Notes under the pieces: model-generated
What the model was told of the DNA's origin: nothing
What the model saw: only the letters and a program-made list of their open reading frames with translations
Databases searched by the model: none
Assembly: GCF_022539505.1 (NCBI RefSeq)
Contig: NC_061510.1
Coordinates: 269,337,687-269,401,686 of the forward strand
Source: Lolium rigidum
Taxonomy: Eukaryota > Streptophyta > Magnoliopsida > Poales > Poaceae
DNA length: 64,000 nt
Direction of reading: 5' to 3'
Program-made: the position numbers and the translations under genes
Part shown: one piece after another, positions 11,201-22,768 of the stretch
Position numbering within the stretch: position 1 is the first letter of the stretch
How the letters are laid out: the number at the start of each line of letters is the position of its first letter

Positions 11201-11577
11201 TTGCGAGTACTTAAAGTACTCACGGCTGTGTCCCTAGCTATTCAAATGGCCAGTTTCTATGAAGAGGAGCAGCAGTACGAGGAGGACGGTCAGCAGGACG
11301 TCTACAACAACTAGGAGTCTGCTAACGTCAAGCGTTGGCCTGTGGACTATAGAGTCCAGTTATCTTTATGCTTCCGCGATGAACTTGTGTTTGTTCGTTG
11401 ATCAATAGATCAACTATTCGTGTAATATGGATCATGTGATTCCAAAGTGTAAGACATTATGGTTTGTAATAAATGATGACTGTGATACTTAACTATTATG
11501 CCTCGCAACAACAATATTCCTGGGATTGCGATGTATGACATAATAGGCATCCGGACTTAAAAATCCGGGTGTTGACA
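8245..11577 (+). repeat. 5' LTR of the Tekay element (3' portion)
   Basis: This matches 18358-21691 of the 3' LTR base for base with scattered differences, and ends GTGTTGACA. The missing first part (equivalent to 17420-18357) was separated by insertion of Athila copy A. Part of it encodes spurious GC-rich frames (8310-9278) that are mirrored in the other LTR and are not genes. Confidence 0.9.
8772..8778 (+). promoter_or_regulatory. TATA box of the Tekay 5' LTR
   Basis: TATAAAA within CTCCTATAAAAGGAGG. The same box is at 18885 in the 3' LTR and at 42878 in the solo LTR, so it is conserved across copies and is the likely promoter of the family. Confidence 0.7.
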
Positions 11578-11580
11578 AGT

Positions 11581-11592
11581 TGGTATCAGAGC
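11581..11592 (+). promoter_or_regulatory. Primer binding site (initiator tRNA-Met type)
   Basis: TGGTATCAGAGC begins three bases after the LTR end. This is the standard initiator-methionine tRNA primer site of many plant LTR retrotransposons. Confidence 0.85.
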
Positions 11593-11805
11593 CATTGTTT
11601 GACCTTAGGAGACCCTAGTTTAGAATGGACGTTCTGACAAAGTTAGTTTCACAAAAACAAAGGAAATGAATATTTGCAAAAATTTATACCCCTCTTTTCC
11701 TTGAGATCTTTACAAAAATAATATGTCATGCTCTTCCTTATAAAAGTACTTAAAATTTTGACACCCTTGTTCACTCTCTAACTTACTCATCCATTTCACT
11801 TTCAG

Positions 11806-12595
11806 TTGGAGCCGGCCAACGTGAAGTTTTACCAGCTCGGGAACGGCGGGGACTTGATCTTCGAGAGGGATCTCGACGGTCTGTCGGAACGCCTTGGGCG
11901 CCCCCACCCCGAGTTTCACGGAGTCGAGGTCAACGACCAGCACGGAGGGGAGCTTCAGTGGGTTATCACCGCTGACCTGAGGGGCAAGGTGGAGCCTACC
12001 ACTTCTGAGAGGATCCTCTTTTCCTTCAGGGAAAGCAGCTGGCTGGACGGACTCGCTTGTGCCCTTCAGGAGGGACTTGCGCGTCTGTGCGGACAGAGTG
12101 CTCGCGTCTCGCTTTGCTCACCATGCAAGGCGTGATGCCCTTGGAGTACCCATGCAGGTACCGATGCACCCCCAGCTGAGGCACCATGTGGACCATCTGG
12201 ACTACATGCTGTACCAGACCCAGAAGGAGCTGGATAACTCCCGTGGTTACGCGAACCAGACTCACTTTGCACTGACTCAGCATGGTGAGGCCATCAGGAT
12301 GCTCAACAGGGACCGCAAGTCACTCCGCTTGCAGCGCGCCAAGAAGGATGCTACCATAGTGCGCCTTCGCGCCAAGATAGCAGCCTTGGAGATCACCGTC
12401 AAGGCCCAGGAGGACCAGCTGAGAGAGATTGAGGATGACGATGGAGGCATCGACCTTCAGGGAGGAGAAGCCTTCCTGAGCGACGACGACGACTTTGAGG
12501 AGGACGAGGACCCCGAGGAGGTGGACTACGAGTTCCTGGAGGCCGCCGAGGATGAGATCATCCCCATCGATGTGGACGTCGATGTTGAGGAGTAG
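11806..12595 (+). pseudogene. Extra ORF upstream of gag, coiled coil with acidic tail
   Basis: An ORF of about 260 codons precedes gag. There is no ATG at its start; it opens right after CACTTTCAG, a good splice acceptor, so it may be expressed from a spliced transcript. The N-terminal part (about 100 residues) contains LGRPHPEFHGVEVNDQHGG and LARLCGQ. The central part (about 12200-12430) is heptad-like and charged, suggesting a coiled coil. The end is highly acidic (DDDDFEEDEDPEEVDYEF). A frameshift at about 12060-12110 separates N-terminal and central parts. I recognise no enzymatic motif. Its role in the element is unknown. Confidence 0.55.
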
Positions 12596-12831
12596 TTGCA
12601 CTAGCTTCACTTATGTAGGTGTGAGTTGTATCCCGCCCCATGTATCGTAGCTTGGAGAAGAAGGGTTCTTAAAACCCTTAGTGTGTTAGCTTGTAATGTG
12701 TGTTGTTTGCTATGCATGAATGCTTGTGTGCTATGTGCATCATCAAAAGACTTCAAGTTTTAAGTTTAAAACCTACCCAAAATAAGCCATAGAAAATTCC
12801 CTCTCATCTCATGATCTATCTATATGTTCAG

Positions 12832-14050
12832 ATGGCTCGACCGCATCGCAACGCGAACCCGGATGCTATGATGCAACTGCTGCAGACCCTGATGGAAGAC
12901 AGGGAGACTGACAGAGCCAACGTCAAGCCAGCATAGCAGCACTGCAACAATTAGCCAACAACCAGCATGGCCATGGGAACCATGATCACCCAGGGTCCAA
13001 ACTCAAAAATTTCCAAAACACCAACCCACCTGTCTTCAGCAAGACTGAAGAGCCTTTAGATGCAGATGATTGGCTGCAAACAATGGAAAACAACTTGGAA
13101 GTAGCGGGAGTTGATGAGAATGAGAAGGTGATGTTTGCTACGCACTATCTCGCAGGACCAGCAAGGGCTTGGTGGACCAGCACCCGTGCCATGAACGCAG
13201 GACAGATGATGACTTGGGCTGACTTCAAGCTCAAGTTCAGCAAGGATCATGTACCACCAGGTTTGATCAAGAAGATGAGGGATGGATTCCGTGAACTGAA
13301 GCAAGGACGGATGTCGGTGGTAGAATACCGCGACAGGTTCCTCACCCTATCAAGGTACGCCCCCGATGAAACTGACACCACTGAGAAAAGGAAGGAGAGA
13401 TTCCTCAATGGTCTGCACGACGAGATGCAGACAGTACTAGTCAACATCCCCTTTGCCGACCTTGAAGCCCTAGTGGACTCTGCCATTCAGATGGAAGGCA
13501 AACTGCACCAGGCAAATGAGAACCACAAACGCCGCATGATGCACCAAAGCGGGCCCAGCAATACCCCACGGTATCGCCCTAGCTCAAGCGGTGGTTTTTC
13601 CCCAGAAACAACAAGCCCCAGAACCAGATGTCGCGCCCCGGTTTTCAGAACCGGAGTGGAGGAAACCCAAGGCCAGGAGGCCCCCACCACAACAACAGTA
13701 ACTCCTATGTGCACCACAACAACAATTTCAACCGCGCTCCGCCGAGAGCCCCAACAACAACAACAACAACAACAACACCAGCACTGCACCAAGGACCGGA
13801 AGCAACGCCATTCCCGTTGCAACCAAGGACAAGGCCACAATCACCTGCTATGAATGTGGAGTTGTGGGACACTACTCCAATGAGTGCCCCAAAAGGCTGT
13901 CCAAGCTCGCCGACAACACCGCTGCACCTGCTCAGCAGCAACGCCGTGTCTCCACCGGCAAGAAGTTCGCCCCCAACAACCCGAACAACCGTGGAGGTCG
14001 CCTCTACCACATGAACGCCGAGGAAGCCCAGGAAGCACCAGACGTGGTGC
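12832..14050 (+). pseudogene. Tekay Gag with zinc knuckle, frameshifted
   Basis: The start ATG at 12832 follows GTTCAG. Frame breaks occur near 12922, 13605 and 13755. The middle part has the retrotransposon Gag fold signature (ATHYLAGPARAWW, ADFKLKFSKDHVP, GRMSVVEYRDRF) typical of Ty3/gypsy capsid. A low-complexity Asn/Pro linker follows, then a CCHC knuckle, CYECGVVGHYSNEC at about 13850-13895, which would bind RNA during packaging. The breaks mean that no full Gag can be made. CAACAACAAC slippage at about 13755 probably caused one frameshift. Confidence 0.85.
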
Positions 14051-14571
14051 TGGGTATGTTCTCCGTTAACTCAATACCAGCAAGAGTGTTGTTTGATTCA
14101 GGAGCATGACATTCATTTGTTACAGAAGATTTTGTGTGCACTAGTAAGATTCAACCAATCAGCTTGAAACATGTCATGATAGTTCAAATACCTGGATCAA
14201 CAACTAAAGCTAGAAAATTTTGCAAAGATGTACCCATCAGAATCCATGAAATAGATTTTTATGCAAACTTGATTGTTCTGGGAACAAAAGGATTGGAAGT
14301 AGTACTGGGTATGGATTGGATGGCGAAACATCATGGATTGATAGACTGCGCCAAGAAGGCCATCACCATGACTAGTAGCACCGGAATAAAAATAGAACAT
14401 GTGTCTGAGAAACTACCCCGAAAATTCACCTGCAACCAAAGTATAGCCAAACCAACTTTGGATCAGATCAGGGTCGTCTGTCGATACCCTGATGTGTTTC
14501 CGGATGATCTACCCGGTATGCCCCCAGATCGGGATATCGAGTTTATCATCGAGTTAATTCCTGGAACATGA
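14051..14571 (+). pseudogene. Tekay aspartic protease region
   Basis: The active-site motif FDSGA lies just before 14107, where a TGA stop replaces the residue that normally follows. The flap and second conserved region follow (VLGMDWMAKHHGLIDC), as in retropepsins of Ty3/gypsy elements that cut the Gag-Pol polyprotein. A second TGA at 14569 lies between the protease tail and reverse transcriptase. Both stops are single-codon lesions with an open frame on either side. Confidence 0.85.
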
Positions 14572-15830
14572 CCCATAGCCCAGAGAGCCTATAGCATGAA
14601 CCCGACAGAATTGGTGGAGCTGAAAAAGCAACTGGATGACATGTTACACAAAGGTCTGATTCGACCAAGTGTGTCGCCTTGGAGATCACCAGTTTTATTT
14701 GTGGATAAGAAGGATGGTGCCAATCGGTTATGTACGTATTATCGTAAACTTAACGATGTCACCATCAAAAACAAATACCCCTTGCCAAAGATAGAAGACC
14801 TGTTTGACCAGCTGGCCGGTGCCACAGTATTCTCCAAGATTGACCTTAGGACTGGTTACCATCAGCTGAAGATCCGAGCAACGGATATCCCCAAAACTGC
14901 TTTCACCACCAGATATGGACTGTATGAGTACAATGTCATATCATTTGGATTAACCAATGCCCCTGCTTATTTCATGAACCTCATGAATAAGACCTTCATG
15001 AACTTTTTGGATAAATTTGTCGTTGTCTTCATCGACGACATCCTTATCTACTCCAAAACCGAAGAAGAACATGAGCAACACCTGGAAGCTATCCTAGAAA
15101 CCCTTAGGCAACACAAGTTGTATGCCAAGTTCAGCAAGTGCGAGTTTTGGTTGAAGGAAGTAGGATTCCTGGGACATATCTTGTCTGCAGGAGGAATTGC
15201 TGTAGATCCCGCCAAGATCAAGACCGTCACAGAATGGAAAGCCCCAACCACTCAGACCGAGGTCCGCGCATTTCTCGAATTAGCGGGATATTACCGCCGA
15301 TTCGTTGAAGGATTTTCCAGCATAGCCCGACCCATGACTCAACTGTTGAAGAAGGATAAGAAGTTTGATTGGACTGCTAAATGTGAAGAAAGTTTCCAAC
15401 AGCTCAAGAACAAATTAACCCACAGCCCCAATATTGATCATGCCGGATATCACCAAGCCATTTGACGTCTATTGTGATGCATCCAAAATTGGTCTTGGAT
15501 GTGTGTTGATGCAAGAAGGAAAAGTGATATCATATCTGTCCCGGCAACTGAAGCAGCATGAGCAGAACTATCCAACCCATGAACTCGAGCTTGCAGCCGT
15601 AGTGTTAGCCCTGAAGGTTTGGCGTCATTACCTCATGGGTAATCGATGCGAGATCTATTCTGATCACAAGAGCTCGAAGTATATCTTCACACGAAGGAGC
15701 TGAATATGAGGCAGAGAAGATGGTTAGAGCTAATCAAGGATTATGATATGGAAATCCACTATCACCCCGGCAAGGCCAATGTGGTAGCGGATGCCCTGAG
15801 TAGACTGCCGTGTCAGTTAAACTCCATGAC
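14572..15830 (+). pseudogene. Tekay reverse transcriptase and RNase H
   Basis: Reverse transcriptase motifs are all recognisable: [15 protein letters not shown], the catalytic FIDDILIYS at about 15030, and [11 protein letters not shown]. They copy the element RNA into DNA. RNase H follows with DAS at the first catalytic Asp, THELELAAV at the Glu, and SDHK at the next Asp. Frameshifts lie at about 15430 (between the two domains) and about 15700 (within RNase H, at a CACACGAAGGAGC stretch). The catalytic residues themselves are retained, so decay is by frame and stop lesions rather than active-site change. Confidence 0.9.
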
Positions 15831-17352
15831 CGCAGAAGAACAGCCTAGCCTATACCAAGAGTTTGAGCAATTCAGAATGGAGCTAGTTAGTGAAGGATAC
15901 CTAGCCAGCATAGAGCTGCAGCCTACTTTGATTGGACAGATCAAAGAAGCCCAGAAGGGAAATGCCAGCATTGACGGAATCAAGAGTCAGATAGCTACCG
16001 GAAAGGCACCAGGATTCACCGTAGATGAAGAAGGAGTACTTTGGTAAAACGGTCGCCTGTGTGTACCGTCAGATTCAGAATTGAAACAAGTCATACTGAA
16101 GGAGGCTCACGACACCCTGTATTCCATTCACCCCGGAGGAACCAAGATGTACCAAGACCTGAAGGAACAATTCTGGTGGCACGGAATGAAGCGAGAGATA
16201 GGAAGCTACATCGCCAAGTGTGATATCTGTCAACGAGTCAAGGCAGAACACCAACGCCCCGCAGGACTGTTGCAACCTTTACAGATTCCTGAGTGGAAAT
16301 GGGATTCTGTCGGTATGGAATTTATCACAGGATTGCCCAAATCTAACAGAGGAAATGACTCCATCTGGGTAGTCATCGATAGGTTGACCAAGGTTGCACA
16401 TTTCATCCCCGTCAAGACCACATACCAAGGCCCAAAGCTAGCGGAGCTATACATCTCCAGAATAGTCGCCCTGCACGGAACCCCAAAGTCAATAGTGTCC
16501 GATAGAGGATCACAGTTCACCTCAAGATTCTGGCAGAAAGTGCATGAAGGACTAGGAACCCGTCTGAACTTCAGCACCGCTTATCACCCGTAGACTGACG
16601 GACAGACCGAGAGAGTCAACCAGATACTGGAAGATATGTTGAGAGCCTGTGTACTTGAATATGGATCCAAGTGGGAAGACTGCCTACCTTACGCAGAATT
16701 CTCATACAACAACAGCTATCAAGCCAGCCTACAGATGGCCCCCTTTGAAGCCCTGTACGGAAGGAAGTGCCGTACCCCTCTGAACTGGTCTGAAGTCGGA
16801 GAAAGCCAAGTCTTTGGACCAGATGTTCTTCGAGAAGCCGAAGAGAAGGTGCACAAGATCCGCGAGTACCTCAAGACTGCGCAATCGAGACAGAAGAGCT
16901 ACACCGACAAGAGACGCCGAGAGATGACCTTCGAGATTGGAGATTTTGTTTACCTCAAAGTGTCACCCCTCAAAGGAATGCAGAGATTCCAACTGAAAGG
17001 AAAGCTCGCGCCCCGATATGTTGGACCCTTCAAAGTTCTGAGTCGCCGAGGCGAAGTGTCTTATCAACTGGAACTACCCGAAGAAATGGCGGCTGTGCAC
17101 AATGTGTTTCACATCTCACTACTCCGGAAATGCTTGGAAGTACCGGAGAAGACCGAAGTATTCAAGAATATAGATCACCGATCAGTGGATATCAACACGG
17201 ACTTGACATATCGCAAAGTGCCTATTCGCATCCTGGAAGAAGCATACAGAACCACCCGCACCAGTAGTATCAAATTCTTGAAGATTCAGTGGAGCAATCA
17301 CACCGAAGAAGAAGCCACTTGGGAACGCGAAGAAGATATGAAGAAGGAATAG
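15831..17352 (+). pseudogene. Tekay integrase with C-terminal chromodomain
   Basis: After a linker there is the HHCC zinc-binding part ([13 protein letters not shown] ... CDICQRVK, 16100-16235) and the catalytic core. The first core aspartate position reads MEFITGLP instead of the usual MDF, so the first acidic residue is Glu. The second (SDRGSQF) and third (TDGQTERVNQ) are present. The GPF motif (YVGPFKVL) follows. The last 45 residues form a chromodomain-like segment (LKIQWSNHTEEEATWE), which in chromoviruses guides insertion to chromatin. In-frame stops are at 16045 (TAA), 16591 (TAG) and at the very end (17350, TAG). Confidence 0.85.
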
Positions 17353-17404
17353 CCAGATCTCTTTAGTACCTAGTTTTCTCTCGATCTCGTGACGATATCT
17401 TTTG

Positions 17405-17419
17405 TAAGGGGGAAGGGTT
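17405..17419 (+). promoter_or_regulatory. Polypurine tract of the Tekay element
   Basis: AAGGGGGAAGGG just upstream of the 3' LTR start TGTAACATCC. It is the expected primer for plus-strand synthesis. Confidence 0.75.
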
Positions 17420-20400
17420 TGTAACATCCCAAGTTTTCAATAAAAGAAACAAGAGAGAGATTCCAAGAATCCAAAAATTAGAATCAACAAAAACTTTTTC
17501 TCATCATATAGGACTATGCATGTAGATCACCTTATTAATTATTTTGAGTGTGCAATTGCCATGATGCTTTCTTATGTGTTAACTTTGCTCTAAACCACTC
17601 ACCATGACCTCTTGATCATCCAAATACAAAGAAAAATAAAAGAGGAATGAAAATATAAAAATCCATTTCAACACACCCATAAGGCTTAGGCCATTTTTAC
17701 AAATCTTTGATCTAGACCATTTTGGTTTGCACCATTGGGTGTAAATGTATACTAAACACTTTTTAATACTTTTGGAATCAATCAAACTCAATTCAAATCA
17801 AATTTGAATCAAATTTGAGCTCACATGTGATTATGGTCATATGGGGCAATTTTAGCCTGATGCTCACTTTGAGCCCCTGGTTTTTGAGATTTCCCATCTA
17901 CACTTTGCCCACTCTTTGCACCTCATCCAAGACAACAACATGGTGAACAATTTTTCCCAAAACCATCACCCCAAATTCTGTCCCTATTTCAAATGGCAAG
18001 CAAGCAAAGTGGAGACTTTGAATCAAGTTTAAGATCATATGCAAATTGGGTTTTTGCAATTCAATTCCATTTTGATCACCACCACCACCAATATACTCCA
18101 TTTAATATATGATTACAACTCACCAAAAAGATTTGCAAAATTTGAATTTATTTTTCTTTCGGGAATTACAACAAACACCTTGCAGGCAGAGAATCAATTG
18201 TTTCCCATACTGCAAATTTGGAGAAGACCAAGTCCAACCCTGCTCACCACTACACCCCTGGAACCTCCACTCACCTCCCAGCACCAGTGCCACCACTTGC
18301 CATCACCTCTGCTGACCTACATTGACCAGAGCATGACCATGTCGTGGCATGGCATGGCCAGCTCGTGCCATCTCCCTCACCTCTCACCTCCAGCATGCTC
18401 CACCATGTCCTTCCCCTCCCTCTCACTCACCTGACCCTGCCCAGACCATGACTCGACGAATCCCTGCCCTGGAGACGCCTAGACACGACGCGCCCAGACA
18501 CGCCCAGGCACGCACATGCACGCGCTAGTGCGCGCACGGCGAGCGCCCTGGACGCACCAGGACGTCAGCCGCCCGGAGCCCTCGCGTCACCTCCTCTCTC
18601 CATCTCTCGCCAGTAGACGCGCCAGGACACCAGCAAGCTCGCAGACACGCCCGTTTGACCGCAGGAATGTTGTGGCCATCGTCACCGTCGACGAGACCCG
18701 CCACGGCACTGCCCGCTCCCGTCAAGCTCATGAGCTCGCCAGTGCCTCATTTTCCCCGCAATCACGCTCTACAACACCGCCATGACGTCGCCTGCACGCG
18801 AGCGTCATCGCCAGTACCCATGCGACCCCCTACCGCCGACGCCATGGCTGACCTCACTTGAGCTCCCCGACCGGCTCCCTCTCCTATAAAAGGAGGACCC
18901 CTTCGCTCAAATTGAGCACACCAATCTCTTCCTCTCATCTCCCAGCGTCTCCTCGACCCCTCAATTCGTTCGATTAGCCACCACACTGCTCTAATCTCAA
19001 GATCATCGCCGCCGCCAGTACACGGAGTTCGCCGGAGAAGGAGGCCACCCCAGGACACACCGCTGCTACCAGGGTGATCCTCGTCTTCGACAACGACGCG
19101 GCGCACCACTCCGACGCTCGCCGGAGCTCCGACGGCCGCTCCGACCCCCTACTGCCGCCGCCCGTAAGTGCCCCTCTCGCCGGAGACGAAGCCCTCCCTC
19201 GACTGTGCGATCCTCCTCTAATCGCACGGCCAGCAACCCCCGTACCGTTTCGCTCGCCGCAGCCCACAGACAAGTGGCCCCCGCCCGTCAGGCGGCCCGC
19301 TGCGCTGGATGCACTACTGGGCCGGCCCACTTCTTTCCTCTGTGCAGCCCAACCGCCCTTCCCGCCTAAGCCCACCAAATTCAAAATTGAATATTTGAAT
19401 CAAGTTAATTCATCTCTGGTGCTGTATTCAAAATTAAATAGGATAAAATCCACCAAACCAAATTTTACAAATTTTATATATTTGGAAAGCTTAGGATTTT
19501 ATCTAGGCCATGCCACTGGATTGAACCCTAGATATATTATAGAATTAAATTGAGAAAATAAACAAGGCAGGGACTTTTCTGCCTTAGAAAAATTATTAAA
19601 AATCAACCACAAATGATTTTAAGTTAATTCCAACTCCTATAAATCACATTACACTTTTACTAATAGTTTTTGCAAAAATATGCCATGCTTACTTTGAATG
19701 ATCATGGCCTAGTTTAATTAAAGGACTATATGGCTAATTCTAGTCAAAGATATAGTCCAAAAATATTAATAAGTCATATGGGATTGTTTCTCTCCTTTAA
19801 ATCTTGTCATGAACAATCCAAAATGAGTTAGAGACTCTGGTCATATAGGTCTCATATGGATTGTTGATGATATTAAATATTTTCCATGCTAGGATTAAAT
19901 TGTATGAGGTGCTACACCTCATTTAAATCATTGTCTTGAATGATAAGTATGAAGAGGTTGACTTTGGTCAACCTAGGTCATATATTATTCATGAGAGAAA
20001 CTAAATCTTAATAAGATAATGAGAGGAAATTATTTCTCTACATAAATAAAAATAACCCCTAAGTTAATATGAGAGGAAATTATTTTTCTTAAATAAGAAA
20101 AACACATCCACCAACTTAATAGTAATGTGTGATGCTATTTTAAGTTGTGTAAATCATGTGTGTGCTTAGTTTAGTAAATAAGTTTGGTATGATGATTGTG
20201 TACCCCGTATTCGTATTTTAGACGCTAGTACCGAGGAGTATCAGAGGAGGAGGAGGTCTACTTCCAAGGAGAAGAAGACCACTTTGATCAATTCCCCAAC
20301 CAAGGCAAGATAATACTCTTGCAAAGTGCAAGCTCATCATGAGAAAGGCATTACCCATTTACTTTATGTTCATGAGCCTACTTCCCAGTTTTATTTCCAA

Positions 20401-21691
20401 ACTTTATTTACCATTGTTTTATCAAAGTACTTTTTGATTCATGATTCAATGGGGTTAATGTTAGATTAGTACAAGAATATCAAAGTTAGCCTAGAAGCAA
20501 AGCAAAGTACTTAGCACCCCTCATACCTAGATGCTAGTGCTAAATTAAAAATGACTACTCTAGATGGGAACATGTGTGGTGAAATGATGATGTTGAAGAC
20601 TATGGAATGAATTTTGAAGGTGAATATGACCAAGAGAAGATAGTGATTTTTGATTAAAAACTAATATTGGTTTGGATGCGATACCTTTCCAATTCTTGAG
20701 TACCCCCACAATACCTGATTATGGGTAAGGGATTAACTAGAAGTTTATGTATCTTAGTATGGGTTCCCTCTGAACACACATCATAGGGGTTATGCCGAGG
20801 CTGCCTCCGTTGTTGAGAAATGATGTGAACGGAAGTGAATTATACGGCCAAGCCCTGTGAAGTTCCTAGGTTGACAGTTGGTCTTCACTGGGAGGCCAAG
20901 CTCATGGGGAGAGGTGCTCATACTAGGGTTAGTAAATGAAAGGTTATGGTTGATGATCCGCGTCATCGTGTTACGATGATTCGGGGTTATCCCGACGGAT
21001 GAAATCAAATGTTGTGGCACAAGTGTGCAACCTCTGTAGAGTGTAAACCTATTCAAATAGCCGTGTCCACGGTTACGGACGGTTGGAAAGGCCATACAGT
21101 TTCTAGTGTTAGATCTTGAGAATATTGATGAAATGAATGGTGACTTGTTTTTGAATCACAACAGAGTTGTGGGAATGACACTAATGTTCCCACTTGAGTT
21201 AGTTAGCACATGAATAAGTCTTTAGCAAATAATTGTGAACTAAACTGGCTTTATGCAAAGAAACTAGAGCTTAGCACCCCCTTACTAGAATTGCTAGCAC
21301 TTACACTAGTATTAGTTTGCGAGTACTTAAAGTACTCATGGCTGTGTCCCTGGCTATTCAAATGGCCAGACTATGAAGAGGAGCAGCAGTACGAGGAGGA
21401 CGGTCAGCAGGACGTCTACAACAACTAGGAGTCTGCTAACGTCAAGCGTTGGCCTGTGGACTATAGAGTCCAGTTATCTTTACGCTTCCGCGATGAACTT
21501 GTGTTTGTTCGTTGATAAATAGATCAACTATTCATATAATATGGATCATGTGATTCCAAAGTGTAAGACATTATGGTTTGTAATAAATGATGACTGTGAT
21601 ACTTAACTATTATGCCTCGCAACAACAATATTCCTGGGATTGCGATGTATGACATAATAGGCATCCGGACTTAAAAATCCGGGTGTTGACA
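17420..21691 (+). repeat. 3' LTR of the Tekay element, complete
   Basis: A 4,272-bp LTR, TGTAACATCC...GGTGTTGACA. It is the full reference for the truncated 5' LTR. It contains the TATAAAA box at 18885. No intact gene is seen in it; GC-rich frames at 18300-19550 are shared with the other copies and are not supported as genes. Confidence 0.9.
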
Positions 21692-21925
21692 ATAACACTA
21701 TGCCCTCATTCTGTAGTTGAGAAAATTAAGTTTTTCATTTATCTTTCCCGTATCTTGATGCCTATTGCTGTCCGAGGCTCCTTGTTCACCCTGGGCACAC
21801 AAACTGGGAGGGCTGAAACGAGAAGGTTGTTTATGATACGAAAATCAGTCTTGACGTTGTTCATGCGCATGCAAATACTTATTTGAATCGGCATCCTGTC
21901 GGGCATCCTGTCGTTTAAACCGTCA
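21692..21925. other. Unassigned flank
   Basis: Sequence between the Tekay LTR end and the poly(A)-like tail of the LINE remnant. I see no gene or repeat in it. The first five bases, ATAAC, would be one copy of the Tekay target duplication; the other copy is outside the window. Confidence 0.4.
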
Positions 21926-22380
21926 TGTTTTTTTAGAAATAACATCCATTTATTCATATAGTGTTATACTGCATACATATACCCTCAGTTGGAGTTTGAA
22001 ACCACACATGCGGTCCCATATCTAAGTAGATTGAGCTCCTCCCCAGGCTATGCGGGTCACCGTTCGACGACTTCCCTTCATGGACGAAGCTCGCTAGCTC
22101 GAAGCATGGTGCTCTTGCCTTGAGCTCCTGTATGATGTGGCCGTACGAGCCATTTCCTTTGTCTTGGATGCTACGGATGACATTGAAACAATCCAATGCA
22201 ACCCTAACCCGCTGTAAGAGGTGGTCATCCACCAACGCCAAGCCTTCGCTACACGCCATCACCTCTAAATCTCAGGCAGTCACACCCTCCAAGATAGAAG
22301 TTGTACACGAGATGCCTCATGCACCATCAATGTGGACACGACATACCCTGGAATTTCCTTGTCAACTCCGTTGAGTATCC
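21926..22380 (-). pseudogene. 3' remnant of a LINE-type element, RNase H-like domain
   Basis: The minus-strand frame 22262-21954 has the pattern of the plant RNase H-like (RVT_3) domain that ends many LINE and retro-derived ORFs: EGLALVDDHLLQRVRVALDC, HIIQELKARA and SNGDPHSLGRSSIYLDMGPHVW. Upstream on the same strand the similarity continues in another frame to about 22380, so it is broken. Downstream on the minus strand, AATAAA-like sequence and a short A run (21928-21934) resemble a LINE tail. Only the last domain is present, consistent with a 5'-truncated insertion. Confidence 0.6.
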
Positions 22381-22599
22381 CTTGATGTGAAATGCTCATA
22401 ATGTTATATTCATGTTTTATAATGTTTTTTTTGGATTTTTCAATGATCCCCCTTATTTTGGTTATAACTCTACATAATGTTTTGTGTATTTTTTTACTTT
22501 CAGAGACCTATACGAAGTCATATGGACCTAGGCTTTTTCAAGGATTAATATTTCGTGAAGACGAACATTCTGAAGTCTTGGAACTTTGCAAAGTAAAAA

Positions 22600-22768
22600 T
22601 AGTAGTGGCCCACCACATGGTGCATCACTAGTATATGCCTTACCAGTGGCGCACTATATAATGTGCCACTACTTGTTGCTAGGAGTGGCGCGTTAGTAAT
22701 GGCACACCACCAGTGCGCAACTGATGGCAAAATATGGTGCACCACTGGTAGGCATTTTATGAGTAGTG
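22600..22768 (-). mobile_element. CACTA transposon terminus with subterminal repeats
   Basis: The minus strand begins CACTACTCATAAAATGCC at 22768. Within 170 bp there are at least six copies in both orientations of degenerate AGTGGCGCACC/GGTGCACCACT words, as in the CACTA end at 4343. The matching opposite terminus is not seen in the window; 22390-22600 is AT-rich and may be its interior. The element is probably truncated by the LINE or Tekay insertions. Confidence 0.65.

Larger units (their letters stand above)
8245..21691 (+). mobile_element. Tekay-clade chromovirus (Ty3/gypsy) with 4.3-kb LTRs
   Basis: The order is 5' LTR (truncated in view), tRNA-iMet-type primer site, an extra ORF, gag, protease, reverse transcriptase, RNase H, integrase, C-terminal chromodomain, purine tract and 3' LTR. 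Long LTRs starting TGTAACATCCC and the integrase-linked chromodomain fit the Tekay clade of chromoviruses. The two LTRs differ at about 10 of the first 330 aligned bases, so the insertion is not very recent. Gag and pol have several frameshifts and stops, so this copy cannot be autonomous. The 5' LTR is split by Athila copy A; its first about 940 bases would lie left of the window. Confidence 0.85.

Noticed and set aside
13083..13853. Gag part considered as a separate host gene
   Set aside because: It sits between a primer site and pol of the Tekay element and has the retrotransposon Gag signature.
22120..22374. Plus-strand frame of 84 codons
   Set aside because: Shadow of the LINE RNase H-like domain on the minus strand.
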